Of a stretch of 64,000 nucleotides of DNA, positions 9,090 through 18,586 are shown piece after piece. The first letter of the stretch is position 1, and every line of letters begins with the position of its first letter. Source of the stretch: Enterobacter cancerogenus (lineage in GTDB: Bacteria > Pseudomonadota > Gammaproteobacteria > Enterobacterales > Enterobacteriaceae); assembly GCF_019047785.1 (NCBI RefSeq), contig NZ_CP077290.1, positions 3,410,001 through 3,474,000 on the forward strand, in the 5' to 3' direction. The notes below the pieces were generated by a model. That model was not told where the DNA came from, did not search any database, and was given only the letters and a program-made list of their open reading frames with translations. A program made the translations under genes and the position numbers.

Positions 9090-11531
9090 TTACCGGCATG
9101 GCAGCATCAACTGCTTACTGTTTTCAAGGTGTGACGGCAACGAGAAGCGACACTGATTGTTGTCCCCCCAGGTCACCAGGAACTGTTGTTCAGGTTTAAC
9201 GGCCCCGAGCCAGATGTGTCCTTCATCGGCCACAATGCCCACTTCCTGGCCACTCTCCTGCAGGAGAACCTGCGCACCGAGAGGGGGAACGTCGGACGCG
9301 GTGCGCAGGACCCCGACGACATCGCTCCCCGCACGTGTAGCGATCTGGCGATAGCCTATGGCCCCTTCTGTCCATGTCGAGGTGGTGACCCGATTGTCCA
9401 CATCGATCCCGTCCGGCAGGTTATTCATGTTGACCTGCACGTTAGACGGCGAGTAGCTGGAGAAGGACGGTAATACGCCTATGCCAAACGCGTTGGTTTC
9501 ATCCCGGGACATATTCAGCGGAATGTTGCCAATACCGTCTGTGCTCACCATCACCCGGGGCTCATTGCCGTAGCTGCGACGATGCAGAGCGACGCCTTTC
9601 GCCGTGCCGGTTACGGAGCCGTTCCAGCTGGCGCTGAGAGAGTTATACTCATTCGCCTTGTAGCTTCCGGACACGTTGAGATCGCCAAGCGAAGAGTAGT
9701 GCTGGTAGTTACCGCTAAACTGCGCGCCCGCATCCGTTTTTTCGCTTTCCGTACCGGCGGACACGCCCCAGGTGTTATCCCGATCCGAGGTGTCGTACCA
9801 GGAGACGTTCTGGCTCAGGTTGTCGCTGTTACGCAGGTCGTAGGTCAGACGATGGTCGGTATCCAGCGGAACGCTGAGGGAGAGATAAAACTGGTTATCG
9901 TCTTTTTGATCCTCGTAATGCGTTTTGCTTAACGAGACGGTTATCCCCATATTTTTCCAGCGACCCAGGTCAAAGTTATAACCTGCCGTGATGCTGCCGG
10001 TGGTGGACGGCGAGTCGTCCCACCAGGTCTGGCGTAACATGCTCAGATACACGTTGAGCGACAACGCCGGAATGTACTGGCTTGCCGTCACGCTCAGGGT
10101 CTGCTTTTCAGTCTGGTTGTCATCGTCGTCACGCTCAAGGAAGCGCGCGTAGCTCAGAAACTGCGGATCGGAATAGCGATAGCTGGCGAGCGTGAGCTGG
10201 CTTCCCGTGGTATCGAACCGCTTGCTGTAGTTAAAGCGATAGCTGTACCCCGTCTGGCTGCGTTGATCGGGCACCTGGCTGGTTGCCTGGGTGACGTCGA
10301 AGGAAATGGCGCCCAGGATATCCAGGTTTTGCCCGATACCTGCCGCAACGGAACGGTAGCGATCGCCGTCCGCGAGGGTTCCGCCGTACAGCGACGTTTG
10401 CGACAGAACCCCCCATGAGAACTCCCCGCTCATAAACGCACTGTCCTCGACGCTGTGTGAGGCATCTTCACGGGCTTTACCCGCTGCAAGCTTGTAGCGG
10501 ATCTGGCCTTTACGCGTCAGGAAAGGGACCGACGCCGCGGAAACCTGAAAGGTGCTGACGCGCCCGTCTTCTTCAGTAATTTTAACGTCCAGCGTACCCT
10601 GAACCGACTGATTCAAATCCTGAATGACAAAGGGACCGGGTGGAACTTTGGCCTGATAGATCACACGATCCGACAGCGAGACCGTTACCGTGGCGTTGGT
10701 CTGCGCGATACCGGAAATTTGCGGCGCGTAGCCGCGAAGCGACCATGGCAGCATGCGTTCATCACTGATAAGCGACGCACCGGTGTAGGTGAAGGCATCA
10801 AAAATGGCGGACTGGAAATCGGTCTCACCGAGCGTGAGCTTCGCCCCTAAGGCGGGCAGCGGTCGGAACATATACACGCGTGAGAAGCGCCCGTCGTGCT
10901 CTGAACCTCCGTCGGTATGCGTCTGGTTATACTGGAAGTCACTGCGCAATCGCCACGCGCCCAGGTTCGCGCCTGCCGTGCCATAGGCGTTGGCGTTATC
11001 CGTGCTGGTGCCGCTGTTGGGCTGATAGTGGCTGGCAAACAGATTGTAATCCAGCAGGACGCCTGCGACGCCGTTATCCCAGGTCGACGGGGGCATCCAG
11101 TCGGTGGAACGATACTGAAGCCACGCTTGCGGAACCGTGACCTTTAAGGTCTGGGTTGCCTGTTCGAAGGTAAAGGTAATATCCGGGAGCGTGCTAAAAT
11201 CCACGCAACCATCGTTGACCGGGAGTTTCTGGCGTAATTTATCCTGCAAACCAAAGGTATCAGCAAGTTCTGAAGGAATACACACCTGAACAGTATCATT
11301 GACCTCTTTCCAGGTTAGCTGCCAGCCATTTGTCAGTGGAATATCATTAATAGAAACGCTAACGAAATAGCGGCCGGGCGTGACGGATGTTTCATCTTTA
11401 AAACGGGACAGGTCAATGCCGCTTCGGAGATCTTTATCGATGGCGTTGATATTAAATTCGGTGCCAGAGGCGACTTTCGTCATTAACAGGGCAGTAATGA
11501 TGATTATCCATTGTGATTTATTTTTCATCAT
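9090..11531 (-). CDS. yqiG: fimbrial outer-membrane usher (YqiG-like)
   Basis: This full-length PapC/FimD-type usher of 813 residues forms the outer-membrane pore that orders and secretes pilin subunits. It has a signal peptide (about 1-23), an N-terminal periplasmic domain starting FNINAIDKDLRSGIDLSRF, a 24-strand barrel region with a plug (the signature VPPGPFVI is present), and an intact C-terminal domain ending in a cysteine-containing segment. It contrasts with the shortened usher at 22431-24554. Two adjacent ATG codons open the frame; I used the first. An attenuator-like hairpin separates it from the upstream subunit gene. Confidence 0.93.
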   Translation of the reverse strand: MMKNKSQWIIIITALLMTKVASGTEFNINAIDKDLRSGIDLSRFKDETSVTPGRYFVSVSINDIPLTNGWQLTWKEVNDTVQVCIPSELADTFGLQDKLRQKLPVNDGCVDFSTLPDITFTFEQATQTLKVTVPQAWLQYRSTDWMPPSTWDNGVAGVLLDYNLFASHYQPNSGTSTDNANAYGTAGANLGAWRLRSDFQYNQTHTDGGSEHDGRFSRVYMFRPLPALGAKLTLGETDFQSAIFDAFTYTGASLISDERMLPWSLRGYAPQISGIAQTNATVTVSLSDRVIYQAKVPPGPFVIQDLNQSVQGTLDVKITEEDGRVSTFQVSAASVPFLTRKGQIRYKLAAGKAREDASHSVEDSAFMSGEFSWGVLSQTSLYGGTLADGDRYRSVAAGIGQNLDILGAISFDVTQATSQVPDQRSQTGYSYRFNYSKRFDTTGSQLTLASYRYSDPQFLSYARFLERDDDDNQTEKQTLSVTASQYIPALSLNVYLSMLRQTWWDDSPSTTGSITAGYNFDLGRWKNMGITVSLSKTHYEDQKDDNQFYLSLSVPLDTDHRLTYDLRNSDNLSQNVSWYDTSDRDNTWGVSAGTESEKTDAGAQFSGNYQHYSSLGDLNVSGSYKANEYNSLSASWNGSVTGTAKGVALHRRSYGNEPRVMVSTDGIGNIPLNMSRDETNAFGIGVLPSFSSYSPSNVQVNMNNLPDGIDVDNRVTTSTWTEGAIGYRQIATRAGSDVVGVLRTASDVPPLGAQVLLQESGQEVGIVADEGHIWLGAVKPEQQFLVTWGDNNQCRFSLPSHLENSKQLMLPCR

Positions 11532-11546
11532 ACTGTTACTCGAGAG

Positions 11547-11581
11547 AATAAAAATACCGACTGATAAAATTCATCAGCCGG
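11547..11581 (-). terminator. intercistronic hairpin between fimbrial subunit and usher genes
   Basis: On the minus strand a nine-pair stem (CCGGCTGAT with ATCAGTCGG, one G-T pair) and a seven-base loop are followed by TATTTTTATT. It lies after the subunit stop and before the usher start. This is a partial terminator or mRNA-stabilising structure that would favour subunit over usher expression. Confidence 0.7.
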
Positions 11582-11603
11582 TTAAACGGTGATGCTGGCA
11601 GTA

Positions 11604-12164
11604 TTATTTGTACTGCAGGACGTAGTTGGCAGTCGCTTCAACCTGGCCGGCTGTTGCAGTTGCACCGGTAGGGACTTCCATCTGCGCTTTAAAGTGCAGC
11701 ACCTGAGTGTCTGAACCTGACTGCAGAGCAACTTCCTTTGCTGAGCCCAGCGTGATCTTGGTTTCGGTATTATCCAGCAGACGTACGCCAACGTTCTGCG
11801 CGCCATCGGCATAGGTGTTTGCCATCAGGCTGGTGTCTGCCGCGTTGGTTGCGGTACTGGTGAATGTGACGTCCACTTTCGTGATTGGTGTGGCCGACTC
11901 ATCGCCTGGGTTTTCCAGCTCGCAGTTCTGCAGGTTGATATCGACTGCAACCGGTGCCGATTTTCTATTGGCATTGATCGTTGCGGTGGTCACTTCACCC
12001 AGATCAACTTCTTTATCAACGCTGTCTGGTGCAATGCTGCAAGGCGCATTAATCACCACACCTTTAAATTTGATTTTCCCGGAACCCTGCTCACTCGCAA
12101 AGGCTGAGCCGGAGATGATGGTTGCCATGGAAATCGCTAACAGCGCTTTTTTAGCTAAGTGCAT
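11604..12164 (-). CDS. ygiL: major fimbrial subunit (YgiL-like)
   Basis: This 186-residue type 1-like pilin has a signal peptide of about 23 residues ending SAFA. The mature form begins SEQGSGKIKFKGVVINAPCS, the usual donor strand and first disulphide cysteine. The partner cysteine (LQNCEL) and the penultimate tyrosine in the C-terminal strand ANYVLQYK are present. I chose the ATG at 12164, which has AAGGA seven bases upstream; an upstream in-frame TTG at 12182 has no ribosome site. It is the first gene of a subunit-usher-chaperone-adhesin operon, the order of E. coli ygiL-yqiGHI, which also sits in the ribB-hldE neighbourhood. Confidence 0.85.
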   Translation of the reverse strand: MHLAKKALLAISMATIISGSAFASEQGSGKIKFKGVVINAPCSIAPDSVDKEVDLGEVTTATINANRKSAPVAVDINLQNCELENPGDESATPITKVDVTFTSTATNAADTSLMANTYADGAQNVGVRLLDNTETKITLGSAKEVALQSGSDTQVLHFKAQMEVPTGATATAGQVEATANYVLQYK

Positions 12165-12519
12165 GAAAATATCCTTTTTCAAATTAATTCATCGTCTGAA
12201 TGTTATTTCAGTAAACTTCGGTAAAAGTATAACGGTGTGGGCGGGGGGGATGCGATTAATCAAACTTAAATATTAATGTAGCGGCGTTAAATGTATTATC
12301 TGGAGTGATTTGTGCTGCTTGATTTTGAAGGGCTTGTCTTTTTCTTTGCGCGAATTGCAATTAATTTATTGAGAATAATAATATCCAGTTTAAATATTGA
12401 CTTTAGATAAAATAAAACAGAGAGATTATATTTTTTCGTTTGATTAATTTCTAATACATATTTAAAGCGCCGCACGTATTCATAAAACGCAAGGGCCCCC
12501 ATAAGGAGGCCCCGACAGA
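12165..12519 (-). promoter_or_regulatory. AT-rich control region upstream of the fimbrial operon
   Basis: This 355-base gap between zupT and the fimbrial subunit gene is much more AT-rich than its surroundings, as is common for silenced surface-structure promoters. The best -10 on the minus strand is TATACT (rc of 12226-12231). A run of seven G (12243-12249) lies 11 bases upstream of it, and TTGATT (rc of 12258-12263) lies further up, 26 bases from the -10, too far for a normal -35. AATTGCAATT (near 12353) is a small palindrome. I found no convincing gene and no flanking inverted repeats that would suggest an invertible switch. Confidence 0.55.
12484..12513 (-). terminator. terminator of zupT
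   Basis: On the minus strand GGGCCTCC pairs with GGGGGCCC (one G-T pair) around a TTAT loop, followed by TTGCGTTTT. It starts 7 bases after the zupT stop codon. Confidence 0.75.
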
Positions 12520-13293
12520 TTAGCCAATCCCCGCCGCCTGGAGCAGCACCAGACTTAACCCCATTACCGACATCCCGCACAGCACGCCGTAACTGGGATT
12601 GTTATTAGGATCGATCTCTTTTGCCAGCGGCATAAGTTCATCGACAGAGAGCGCCACCATGATCCCGGCCACTGCCGCCATAATCGCAGCCATCACCACG
12701 GGTGAAATAAGGCTTCCCAGAATCAGCCACGCCAGCACGCCGCCGAGAATTTCGGCCAGGCCGGAGATTCCCGCCCAGAATACGGCCTTGCGTTTTGACC
12801 CCGTCGCCGCATAAACCGGCCCGGCGACGGCAAGTCCTTCAGGAATATTGTGTAAAGCCACCGCCAGCGCGATGCCGAACCCCAGCTCCAGGTTATTGCT
12901 GGCCGTCACATAGGTGGCAACGCCTTCCGGGAAGTTATGCAGGCTGATACCCAGCGTCAGCAGAATCGCGGTGCGTTTGATCGTGCGCGGCTGCGGCCCG
13001 GCCTGTTTCTCCATTAAATCCTGGGGGTGCGCATGGGGTAACAGGCGGTCGAGCGCAAAGTACCCCAGCAGGCCAAAGACGAACATCCCGTAACCCAGCA
13101 CCGGTGACATGCCCTGAGTGGCCAGCGCTGCGGGTAACATTTCCATCAGGGAGATGAGCAGCATGATCCCGGCGGCGAAGCCGAGCGAAAAGGCCAGCAC
13201 GCGGTTGGACGGCTTCTGGCCGAGTACGCCGAGAAACGCGCCAATGAAGGTGGCCGCGCCCGCAAGTAGGGTCAGAATCAAAGGCACTGACAT
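12520..13293 (-). CDS. zupT: zinc/divalent metal transporter ZupT (ZIP family)
   Basis: This inner-membrane ZIP-family importer takes up zinc and, less specifically, iron, cobalt and manganese. The 257 residues equal the E. coli length and contain about eight hydrophobic segments. The two metal-binding motifs are intact: HNFPEG (H119, E123) and HNIPEG (H148, E152). A histidine-containing cytoplasmic loop (HAHP, 87-90) precedes them. An AAGGAG ribosome site supports the ATG. It is transcribed divergently from ygiD, across a 121-base gap holding two palindromes. Confidence 0.97.
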   Translation of the reverse strand: MSVPLILTLLAGAATFIGAFLGVLGQKPSNRVLAFSLGFAAGIMLLISLMEMLPAALATQGMSPVLGYGMFVFGLLGYFALDRLLPHAHPQDLMEKQAGPQPRTIKRTAILLTLGISLHNFPEGVATYVTASNNLELGFGIALAVALHNIPEGLAVAGPVYAATGSKRKAVFWAGISGLAEILGGVLAWLILGSLISPVVMAAIMAAVAGIMVALSVDELMPLAKEIDPNNNPSYGVLCGMSVMGLSLVLLQAAGIG

Positions 13294-13323
13294 CCCTCTC
13301 TCTCCTTATATTCAAATTTCCTG

Positions 13324-13378
13324 ATGATGATCATCATGGTTATCTGGGTTCATCTTACCTGCATTACGCGTAATGTAG
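13324..13378. promoter_or_regulatory. two palindromes in the zupT-ygiD divergent promoter region
   Basis: ATGATGATCATCAT (13324-13337) and CATTACGCGTAATG (13362-13375) are perfect 14-base palindromes. The second extends, with one mismatch, to 13359-13378. They sit between divergent genes and look like operators for dimeric regulators. I do not recognise the regulator. Confidence 0.5.
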
Positions 13379-13414
13379 AGCCATCAACATGACACATTCT
13401 TTAAGGATAACACC

Positions 13415-14203
13415 ATGAGTTCGCCTCGTATGCCAGCACTGTTTTTAGGCCATGGCAGCCCAATGAACGTTCTGGAAGACAACGTCTATACACGCGCCTG
13501 GCGTCAGCTGGGTGAGACGTTGCCGCGCCCGAAAGCCATTGTGGTGGTATCCGCGCACTGGTTCACCCGGGGCACCGGTGTGACCGCGATGGAAACCCCA
13601 AAAACGATCCACGATTTCGGCGGTTTCCCGCAGGCGCTGTACGACACGCACTATCCGGCACCCGGCTCGCCTGAGCTGGCACAGCGGCTGGTGAATTTAC
13701 TCGCGCCCGTTCCTGTTGCCCTGGACAAAGAGGCCTGGGGCTTTGACCACGGCTCATGGGGCGTGCTGATTAAGATGTACCCGGATGCCGACATCCCGAT
13801 GGTGCAGCTGAGCATCGACAGCACCAAACCGGCGGCGTGGCATCTTGAGATGGGCCGTAAGCTTGCGGCGCTGCGTGATGAAGGCATCATGCTGATCGCC
13901 AGTGGTAACGTGGTGCATAACCTGCGCACGGCACGCTGGCACGGTGAGAACACGCCGTATCCGTGGGCAACATCCTTTAATGACTATGTGAAAGCGAACC
14001 TGACCTGGCAAGGCCCGGTTGAGCAGCACCCGCTGGTCAACTATCTGGATCACGAAGGCGGATCGCTCTCTAACCCGACGCCAGAACACTTTCTGCCGCT
14101 GCTGTATGTCTTAGGCGCATGGGACGCAGAGGAGCCGGTGACCGTCCCGGTCGAGGGTATTGAGATGGGCAGTATCAGTATGTTGTCGGTGCAGGTAGGG
14201 TGA
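13415..14203 (+). CDS. ygiD: 4,5-DOPA-extradiol-dioxygenase YgiD
   Basis: YgiD belongs to the class III (LigB-type) extradiol ring-cleaving dioxygenases and opens the ring of L-DOPA in vitro; its physiological substrate is unclear. The 262-residue product has the metal-site histidines H13 (LGHGSP) and H48 (SAHWF), with H112, H168 (NVVHN) and H226 in family positions. The ATG has AAGGA seven bases upstream. E. coli annotation begins nine residues earlier; that extension is not supported here. The gene is divergent from zupT and followed by REP elements. Confidence 0.93.
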   Translation: MSSPRMPALFLGHGSPMNVLEDNVYTRAWRQLGETLPRPKAIVVVSAHWFTRGTGVTAMETPKTIHDFGGFPQALYDTHYPAPGSPELAQRLVNLLAPVPVALDKEAWGFDHGSWGVLIKMYPDADIPMVQLSIDSTKPAAWHLEMGRKLAALRDEGIMLIASGNVVHNLRTARWHGENTPYPWATSFNDYVKANLTWQGPVEQHPLVNYLDHEGGSLSNPTPEHFLPLLYVLGAWDAEEPVTVPVEGIEMGSISMLSVQVG

Positions 14204-14208
14204 AAAAT

Positions 14209-14276
14209 GGCCGGTGGCGCTACGCTACCGGGCCTATAAAACCGTAGGCCGGGTCAGGCGAAGCCGCCACCCGGCA
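14209..14276. repeat. REP/BIME element
   Basis: Two REP units in opposite orientation (14209-14234 and 14245-14276) fill the gap between the convergent ygiD and ygiC. Each is a GC-rich imperfect palindrome with ACCCGGC or ACCGGGC ends. Confidence 0.85.
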
Positions 14277-14280
14277 GATC

Positions 14281-15441
14281 TTACTCCACAAAGATATGCG
14301 GATAGAACCGTGACAGATCCTGGGTAATCAGCGCTCTGTCTTCACGAATGCCAATCCCTGCAGGTTGATCGTTAATCAGCCAGCTGCCAATCAGCGTATA
14401 GCTGTCGCCAAACTTCGGCAGCTGATGAAACGCCTGGACGATCATTCCCTCTTCGCCATACGGCCCTTCAACCGCTTCCAGCGTTTTACCGTTTTCGATA
14501 ATCGACACGTTCGCCCCTTCGCGGGAGAAAATCGGCTTAACGACGTATTTCTCCATGGGCGGATGGTCGTCTTCGGCAAAGTACGCTTCCAGCAGGTTAG
14601 GGTGGTCCGGGAACATCTCCCACAGCATCGGCAGCAACGCTTTGTTGGAGATAATGCTCTTCCAGGCCGGCTCCAGCCAGCGTACACCGGCATCTTCCAG
14701 CTTGGTGGAGAACATTTCGCGCAGCATGTATTCCCACGGATAGAGCTTGAACAGGTTGCTGATCACCTGATCCTGCAGATCGGTAAACTGACCTTTCTCA
14801 CCCAGGCCGATATCTTCCATATAAAGGAATTCGGTTGCGACTTCGGCTTCTGCGGCGCAGTCCTGCAGATACTGAACCGTTCCCCGATCTTCTTCCGTGT
14901 CGCGACAGCAGGCGAGGTGAAGCAGGTTAAAACCGTGCTGTTCACGCAGCTCGGCGAAACGCGCGATCAGCTTTTCCTGCAGGCTGTTGAACTGATCGCT
15001 CCCTTCCGGCAGGTTGCCTGCGTTAGCCTGATCTTCCAGCCAGATCCACTGGAAGAACGCTGCTTCATACAGGGAGGTCGGCGTATCGGCGTTATTCTCT
15101 AAAAGCTTGGGTTCACCCACGCCGTCCCACGCCAGATCGAGGCGCGAGTAAAGCGACGGCTGGCTAGTTTTCCATGACTGGCGAACGAAGCTCCAGGTGT
15201 GCTTTGGAATGCGGAATTTGGTCATCAGCTCGTCGCTGTCTATCACCTTCTCCACCACCTTCAGGCACATCTGGTGCAGCTCTGCGGTCACGTCTTCCAA
15301 CTTCTCAACCTGGGCGAGCGTGAGTTTGTAATAGGCATCTTCACACCAGTACGGCTCGCCGTACATGGTGTGGAAGTTAAAACCGTACTCGGTGGCTTTT
15401 TCGCGCCAGTCCGGGCGCTCGATAATACTGACTCTTTCCAT
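14281..15441 (-). CDS. ygiC: putative acid-amine ligase YgiC (glutathionylspermidine synthase-like)
   Basis: YgiC is a 386-residue ATP-grasp protein homologous to the synthetase half of glutathionylspermidine synthase, but without the amidase domain. It is predicted to join an acid to an amine using ATP; the true substrates are unknown. ATP-grasp features include the acidic MEDIGLGE stretch, the basic [13 protein letters not shown] loop, and the C-terminal HIFVE ending. It is the third gene of the tolC-ygiB-ygiC transcript, and its ATG starts 2 bases after the ygiB stop. E. coli also has this order, with co-regulation by MarA/SoxS/Rob. Confidence 0.92.
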   Translation of the reverse strand: MERVSIIERPDWREKATEYGFNFHTMYGEPYWCEDAYYKLTLAQVEKLEDVTAELHQMCLKVVEKVIDSDELMTKFRIPKHTWSFVRQSWKTSQPSLYSRLDLAWDGVGEPKLLENNADTPTSLYEAAFFQWIWLEDQANAGNLPEGSDQFNSLQEKLIARFAELREQHGFNLLHLACCRDTEEDRGTVQYLQDCAAEAEVATEFLYMEDIGLGEKGQFTDLQDQVISNLFKLYPWEYMLREMFSTKLEDAGVRWLEPAWKSIISNKALLPMLWEMFPDHPNLLEAYFAEDDHPPMEKYVVKPIFSREGANVSIIENGKTLEAVEGPYGEEGMIVQAFHQLPKFGDSYTLIGSWLINDQPAGIGIREDRALITQDLSRFYPHIFVE

Positions 15442-15443
15442 GA

Positions 15444-16109
15444 TCAGCCGCCCATTGAGCGAGTTGAAGAACCCGTTGCGCTGCGCTGCATGGTGTTTTG
15501 TTTCGCGACGGATTCACCGAAGCCGCCACGGGTAACGGTGCTGGTGGTCGCCGGTTTCGGTGCCATTGCCGTTTTCGGTACGGTCATGCTACGACCCGGC
15601 GTGGCAGCGCCGTAGTTTTTGCCGCTGGCATCGGTATATTTGCCGTACGCCGGGCTGTTTGGATTTTTGGAGCTAAACAGCGGCTGCTGCTGGTAGCCTG
15701 CACCGCCGCTCATCAGACGGCCCATCATATAACCCGCCATCAGCGGCATCCAGAAGCTGCCGCTGGACTGCGCCTGCGCCTGGTTTTCCGGCGCCATGCC
15801 TGCCTGCGCAGGTGCCTGCTGGCACTGGCCTTCACCAAACTCCGCCACGCAGTCTTCGCGTGAGGCATATTTCGGCGCGGTACGTTCCGCTTCTTTCAGG
15901 GCGTTGTTGTAGGCCGTTTTACATTCAGCTGCGTTACCGGTCGCGGACGCACAGTCGTCGGCGTTTTGATACATCGAGACGGTTTCGTCATTTTGTTCAC
16001 AGCCCGCCAGCATAAAGACGGCGGTGATCGCCAGCGCGACCGGTGTGAGGTGACGCGCGTTCCAGCTTTTGCGGAACGAAGCGTGATTAATCGTTTTTGT
16101 CCGTTTCAT
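15444..16109 (-). CDS. ygiB: DUF1190 lipoprotein YgiB
   Basis: This 221-residue protein has a signal sequence with a lipobox (LAGC, about residues 33-36), so it is probably an envelope lipoprotein. The mature part is cysteine-containing (DDCAS, AECK, DCVAEF, GQCQ), then glutamine- and glycine-rich with low complexity towards an arginine/serine C-terminus ending RSMGG. Function is unknown. It lies between tolC and ygiC on the minus strand and likely shares their transcript and stress regulation. A GGA-type ribosome site precedes the ATG. Confidence 0.92.
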   Translation of the reverse strand: MKRTKTINHASFRKSWNARHLTPVALAITAVFMLAGCEQNDETVSMYQNADDCASATGNAAECKTAYNNALKEAERTAPKYASREDCVAEFGEGQCQQAPAQAGMAPENQAQAQSSGSFWMPLMAGYMMGRLMSGGAGYQQQPLFSSKNPNSPAYGKYTDASGKNYGAATPGRSMTVPKTAMAPKPATTSTVTRGGFGESVAKQNTMQRSATGSSTRSMGG

Positions 16110-16234
16110 CTTTGTCTTCCAGGACCCAGTGGTGATAACGCTCAGGATAGAGGATGAGTGGTTGAAAATGAAGCGAAGAGGGGCGAAATCAGGGGGTCTT
16201 TACGTTGACTTACGTTCAGGTGTGATATGTGTTC

Positions 16235-16261
16235 TCCCTCTCCCGTTAGCCAGGAGAGGGA
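16235..16261. repeat. CCCTCTCC-type intergenic palindrome
   Basis: A nine-pair perfect stem, TCCCTCTCC (16235-16243) with GGAGAGGGA (16253-16261), lies between tolC and ygiB. It belongs to the family of palindromes found at six other positions in this window. Confidence 0.75.
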
Positions 16262-16270
16262 AGGCAGGGC

Positions 16271-17749
16271 TTATTGACGGAACGGGTTGTTACCGTTGCC
16301 GGCAGGCGCGGTCGTACGCGCAGAGGCAGGCTGCGCGACAGGCGCATTGCCGTTACCGTTAAAATTATCAACGGCGGCGTCCTGCTGTGGGTTCTCCGGC
16401 GCGACGCTTTCAGGCGACGTCGAGACCGGTTTGCCCAGCGCATTGTTCAGCGCCAGCAGATCCTGTTCGTTCAGCGTACCCAGTGCCTGCTTGATGTTCA
16501 GCTGGTTAATCAGGTACTGATAACGGGCGCTGGAGAGCTGCTGTTTGGCGTTGTACAGCGTGGTGGTTGCGTCCAGCACGTCGACGATAGTACGTGTACC
16601 AACGGAGTAACCGGCTTCCATCGCATCCAGTGAACTTTGCGCAGACACCACGGCTTGTTTATAGGCGTTGATGCTGCTGATAGAGGCGTTCACGTTGTTG
16701 AATGACGAACGAACGGTCTGCACCACGTTGCGGTGCGCGCTTTCGAGCTGCTCGCTTGCGCCAACAAAGTTGTACTGCGCCTGTTTCACCTGAGAGTTCA
16801 CCATTCCGCCCTGGTACAGCGGCAGGGAGAAGCTCAGGCCAACCTGATTCTGACCGATATTTTTGTCGTCATAGGCCTGAGTATTGGTTTTGGAGCCGCT
16901 GTAGGTGGTATCGGATACGCTGGTTGATGCGCTCAGGCTCAGCGTTGGCAGGTGACCATCCTGTGCCTGACGGATCTGCTCGCGGGCCAGATCCTGGCTC
17001 AGACGCGCCTGCAATAACGCCAGGTTGCGGTTTTCTGCTTCTTTCAGCAGCGCGTTGACGGCCTGCGGCTTATCGGTTTTGAAGCTGTCCACGTTCAGGG
17101 AGGCCAGCTCAGGGTAGTAGTTACCGGTGACCTGACGCAGCGATTCCAGCGCGTTGTCGAGGTTGTTACGCGCGGTCACTTCGTTCGCCAGCACGCTGTC
17201 GTACTGTGAGCGGGCGTTTTGCACGTCGGTGATCGCCACCAGACCCACGTTGAAACGCTGGGTGGTTTGATCCAACTGACGGTAAATGGCCTGTTTCTGC
17301 GCTTCGGTGTAGGAGAGCGAGTCAATGGCGCTCAGCACGTTGAAATACGCGGTGGCGGTGTTCAGGATCAGCGTCTGCTGATCGGTCTGATAGGTCACAT
17401 CCTGGATGCCCGCGCTCTTTTCCTGAAGGGTCAGGGCGCGCCATTTGGACATATCAAACAGGGTCTGCGTTAACTGCAGCGACGCGCTGGTGGCGTTAGA
17501 GTTGACGCCATTATTATCGCGGTATCCGTTACCGTAGGTATAATCAGCACCCAGGCCCAGCTGCGGCAGCAGCGGACTACGTGCTTCGTTAATCTTTTCA
17601 AACGCAGCATCACGATCGGCCGCTGATTTACGTAAATCAGGGTTGCCCAGACGTGCCTGCTGGTAGACCTGTAACAGGTTCTCTGCCTGGCTCATTGAAC
17701 TGAAGCCCGTCAGGCTCAGGCCGATAAGGATGGGGAGCAATTTCTTCAT
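16271..17749 (-). CDS. tolC: outer-membrane efflux channel TolC
   Basis: TolC trimerises into the outer-membrane barrel and periplasmic tunnel used by AcrAB-type drug pumps and type I secretion. The 492-residue precursor has a signal peptide (1-22, SMSQA before ENLLQVY) and two OEP repeats of helices and strands. The C-terminal tail is variable and rich in Ala/Asn/Pro. I chose the ATG at 17749 (MKKLLPI), which has AGGA six bases upstream; the upstream ATG (MQMKK) would overlap that ribosome site. A mar-type box and a -10 element lie upstream. ygiB and ygiC follow in the same direction. Confidence 0.97.
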   Translation of the reverse strand: MKKLLPILIGLSLTGFSSMSQAENLLQVYQQARLGNPDLRKSAADRDAAFEKINEARSPLLPQLGLGADYTYGNGYRDNNGVNSNATSASLQLTQTLFDMSKWRALTLQEKSAGIQDVTYQTDQQTLILNTATAYFNVLSAIDSLSYTEAQKQAIYRQLDQTTQRFNVGLVAITDVQNARSQYDSVLANEVTARNNLDNALESLRQVTGNYYPELASLNVDSFKTDKPQAVNALLKEAENRNLALLQARLSQDLAREQIRQAQDGHLPTLSLSASTSVSDTTYSGSKTNTQAYDDKNIGQNQVGLSFSLPLYQGGMVNSQVKQAQYNFVGASEQLESAHRNVVQTVRSSFNNVNASISSINAYKQAVVSAQSSLDAMEAGYSVGTRTIVDVLDATTTLYNAKQQLSSARYQYLINQLNIKQALGTLNEQDLLALNNALGKPVSTSPESVAPENPQQDAAVDNFNGNGNAPVAQPASARTTAPAGNGNNPFRQ

Positions 17750-17806
17750 TTGCATTCCTTGTTGTGAAGCAGTATTAGCGCTGATCAAATTAAAAAATTA
17801 TTGCCG

Positions 17807-17852
17807 ATTCTAACAGAATCATCCGCACCAAAAGGTTGGCGTTACGTGCCAT
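17807..17852 (-). promoter_or_regulatory. tolC promoter with marbox
   Basis: Read on the minus strand, 17852-17834 is ATGGCACGTAACGCCAACC, one mismatch from the MarA/SoxS/Rob box consensus AYnGCACnnWnnRYYAAAY. The -10 TAGAAT (rc of 17807-17812) follows 21 bases later. E. coli tolC is known to be activated by MarA, SoxS and Rob through such a box. Confidence 0.68.
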
Positions 17853-17953
17853 CTGGCGGTAATTTGCACCAATCTACCATATAGCCTTACAAACGGCAGC
17901 CAAACAGACTTGAAATTCACAATTTCATCACTATTGCTACCAGGACATGACTC

Positions 17954-18586
17954 ATGCAAAAACCAGAAAAGTTGCCAGTGACTTTCACCAAAAACGATGT
18001 AGAAATTATTGCACGAGAAACGCTTTATAGCGGTTTTTTTTCAATGGATCTTTACCGTTTCAGGCATCGCTTATTTAACGGCGAGATGAGCGGTGAAATT
18101 AAACGTGAAATTTTTGAGCGCGGCCATGCGGCTGTCTTGCTACCCTTTGACCCAGTGCGTGATGAAGTGGTGCTGATCGAGCAGATCCGTATTGCGGCGT
18201 ATGATGTCAGTGAAAGCCCGTGGCTGCTGGAGATGGTGGCCGGGATGATCGAAGAAGGCGAGTCCGTCGAGGACGTTGCCCGCCGCGAAGCGCAGGAAGA
18301 GGCGGGGCTGGTCGTCGGCAGAACGCAGCCCGTGCTGAGCTATCTGGCAAGCCCAGGCGGCACGAGCGAACGTTTATCTATTATGGTAGGCGAAGTGGAC
18401 GCCACGACCGCGAAAGGTATTCACGGTCTGGCTGATGAAAACGAAGACATTCGTGTTCATGTGGTGAGCCGGGAACAGGCTTACCAGTGGGTAGAAGAGG
18501 GGAAAATCGACAACGCAGCGTCTGTCATCGCCCTGCAATGGCTGCAGCTGCATCATCAGAAATTAAGAAACGAGTGGTTAAAATGA
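17954..18586 (+). CDS. nudF: ADP-ribose pyrophosphatase NudF
   Basis: NudF hydrolyses ADP-ribose to AMP and ribose 5-phosphate. The 210-residue protein carries a complete Nudix box from G97 to L119 (GX5EX7REUXEEXGU, including REAQEEAGL), with the metal-binding glutamates present. An AGGA site precedes the ATG. It opens the operon nudF-yqiB-cpdA-yqiA-parE: its TGA overlaps the yqiB ATG, a sign of coupled translation. It diverges from tolC across 204 bases. Confidence 0.96.
   Translation: MQKPEKLPVTFTKNDVEIIARETLYSGFFSMDLYRFRHRLFNGEMSGEIKREIFERGHAAVLLPFDPVRDEVVLIEQIRIAAYDVSESPWLLEMVAGMIEEGESVEDVARREAQEEAGLVVGRTQPVLSYLASPGGTSERLSIMVGEVDATTAKGIHGLADENEDIRVHVVSREQAYQWVEEGKIDNAASVIALQWLQLHHQKLRNEWLK

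Noticed and set aside
12165..12519. Invertible phase-variation switch (fimS-like) upstream of the fimbrial operon
   Set aside because: No pair of flanking inverted repeats and no recombinase gene nearby.
12296..12580. Small frame in the AT-rich gap before the fimbrial operon
   Set aside because: Overlaps the end of zupT and its terminator; Lys/Ile-rich composition follows from AT content; no ribosome site.
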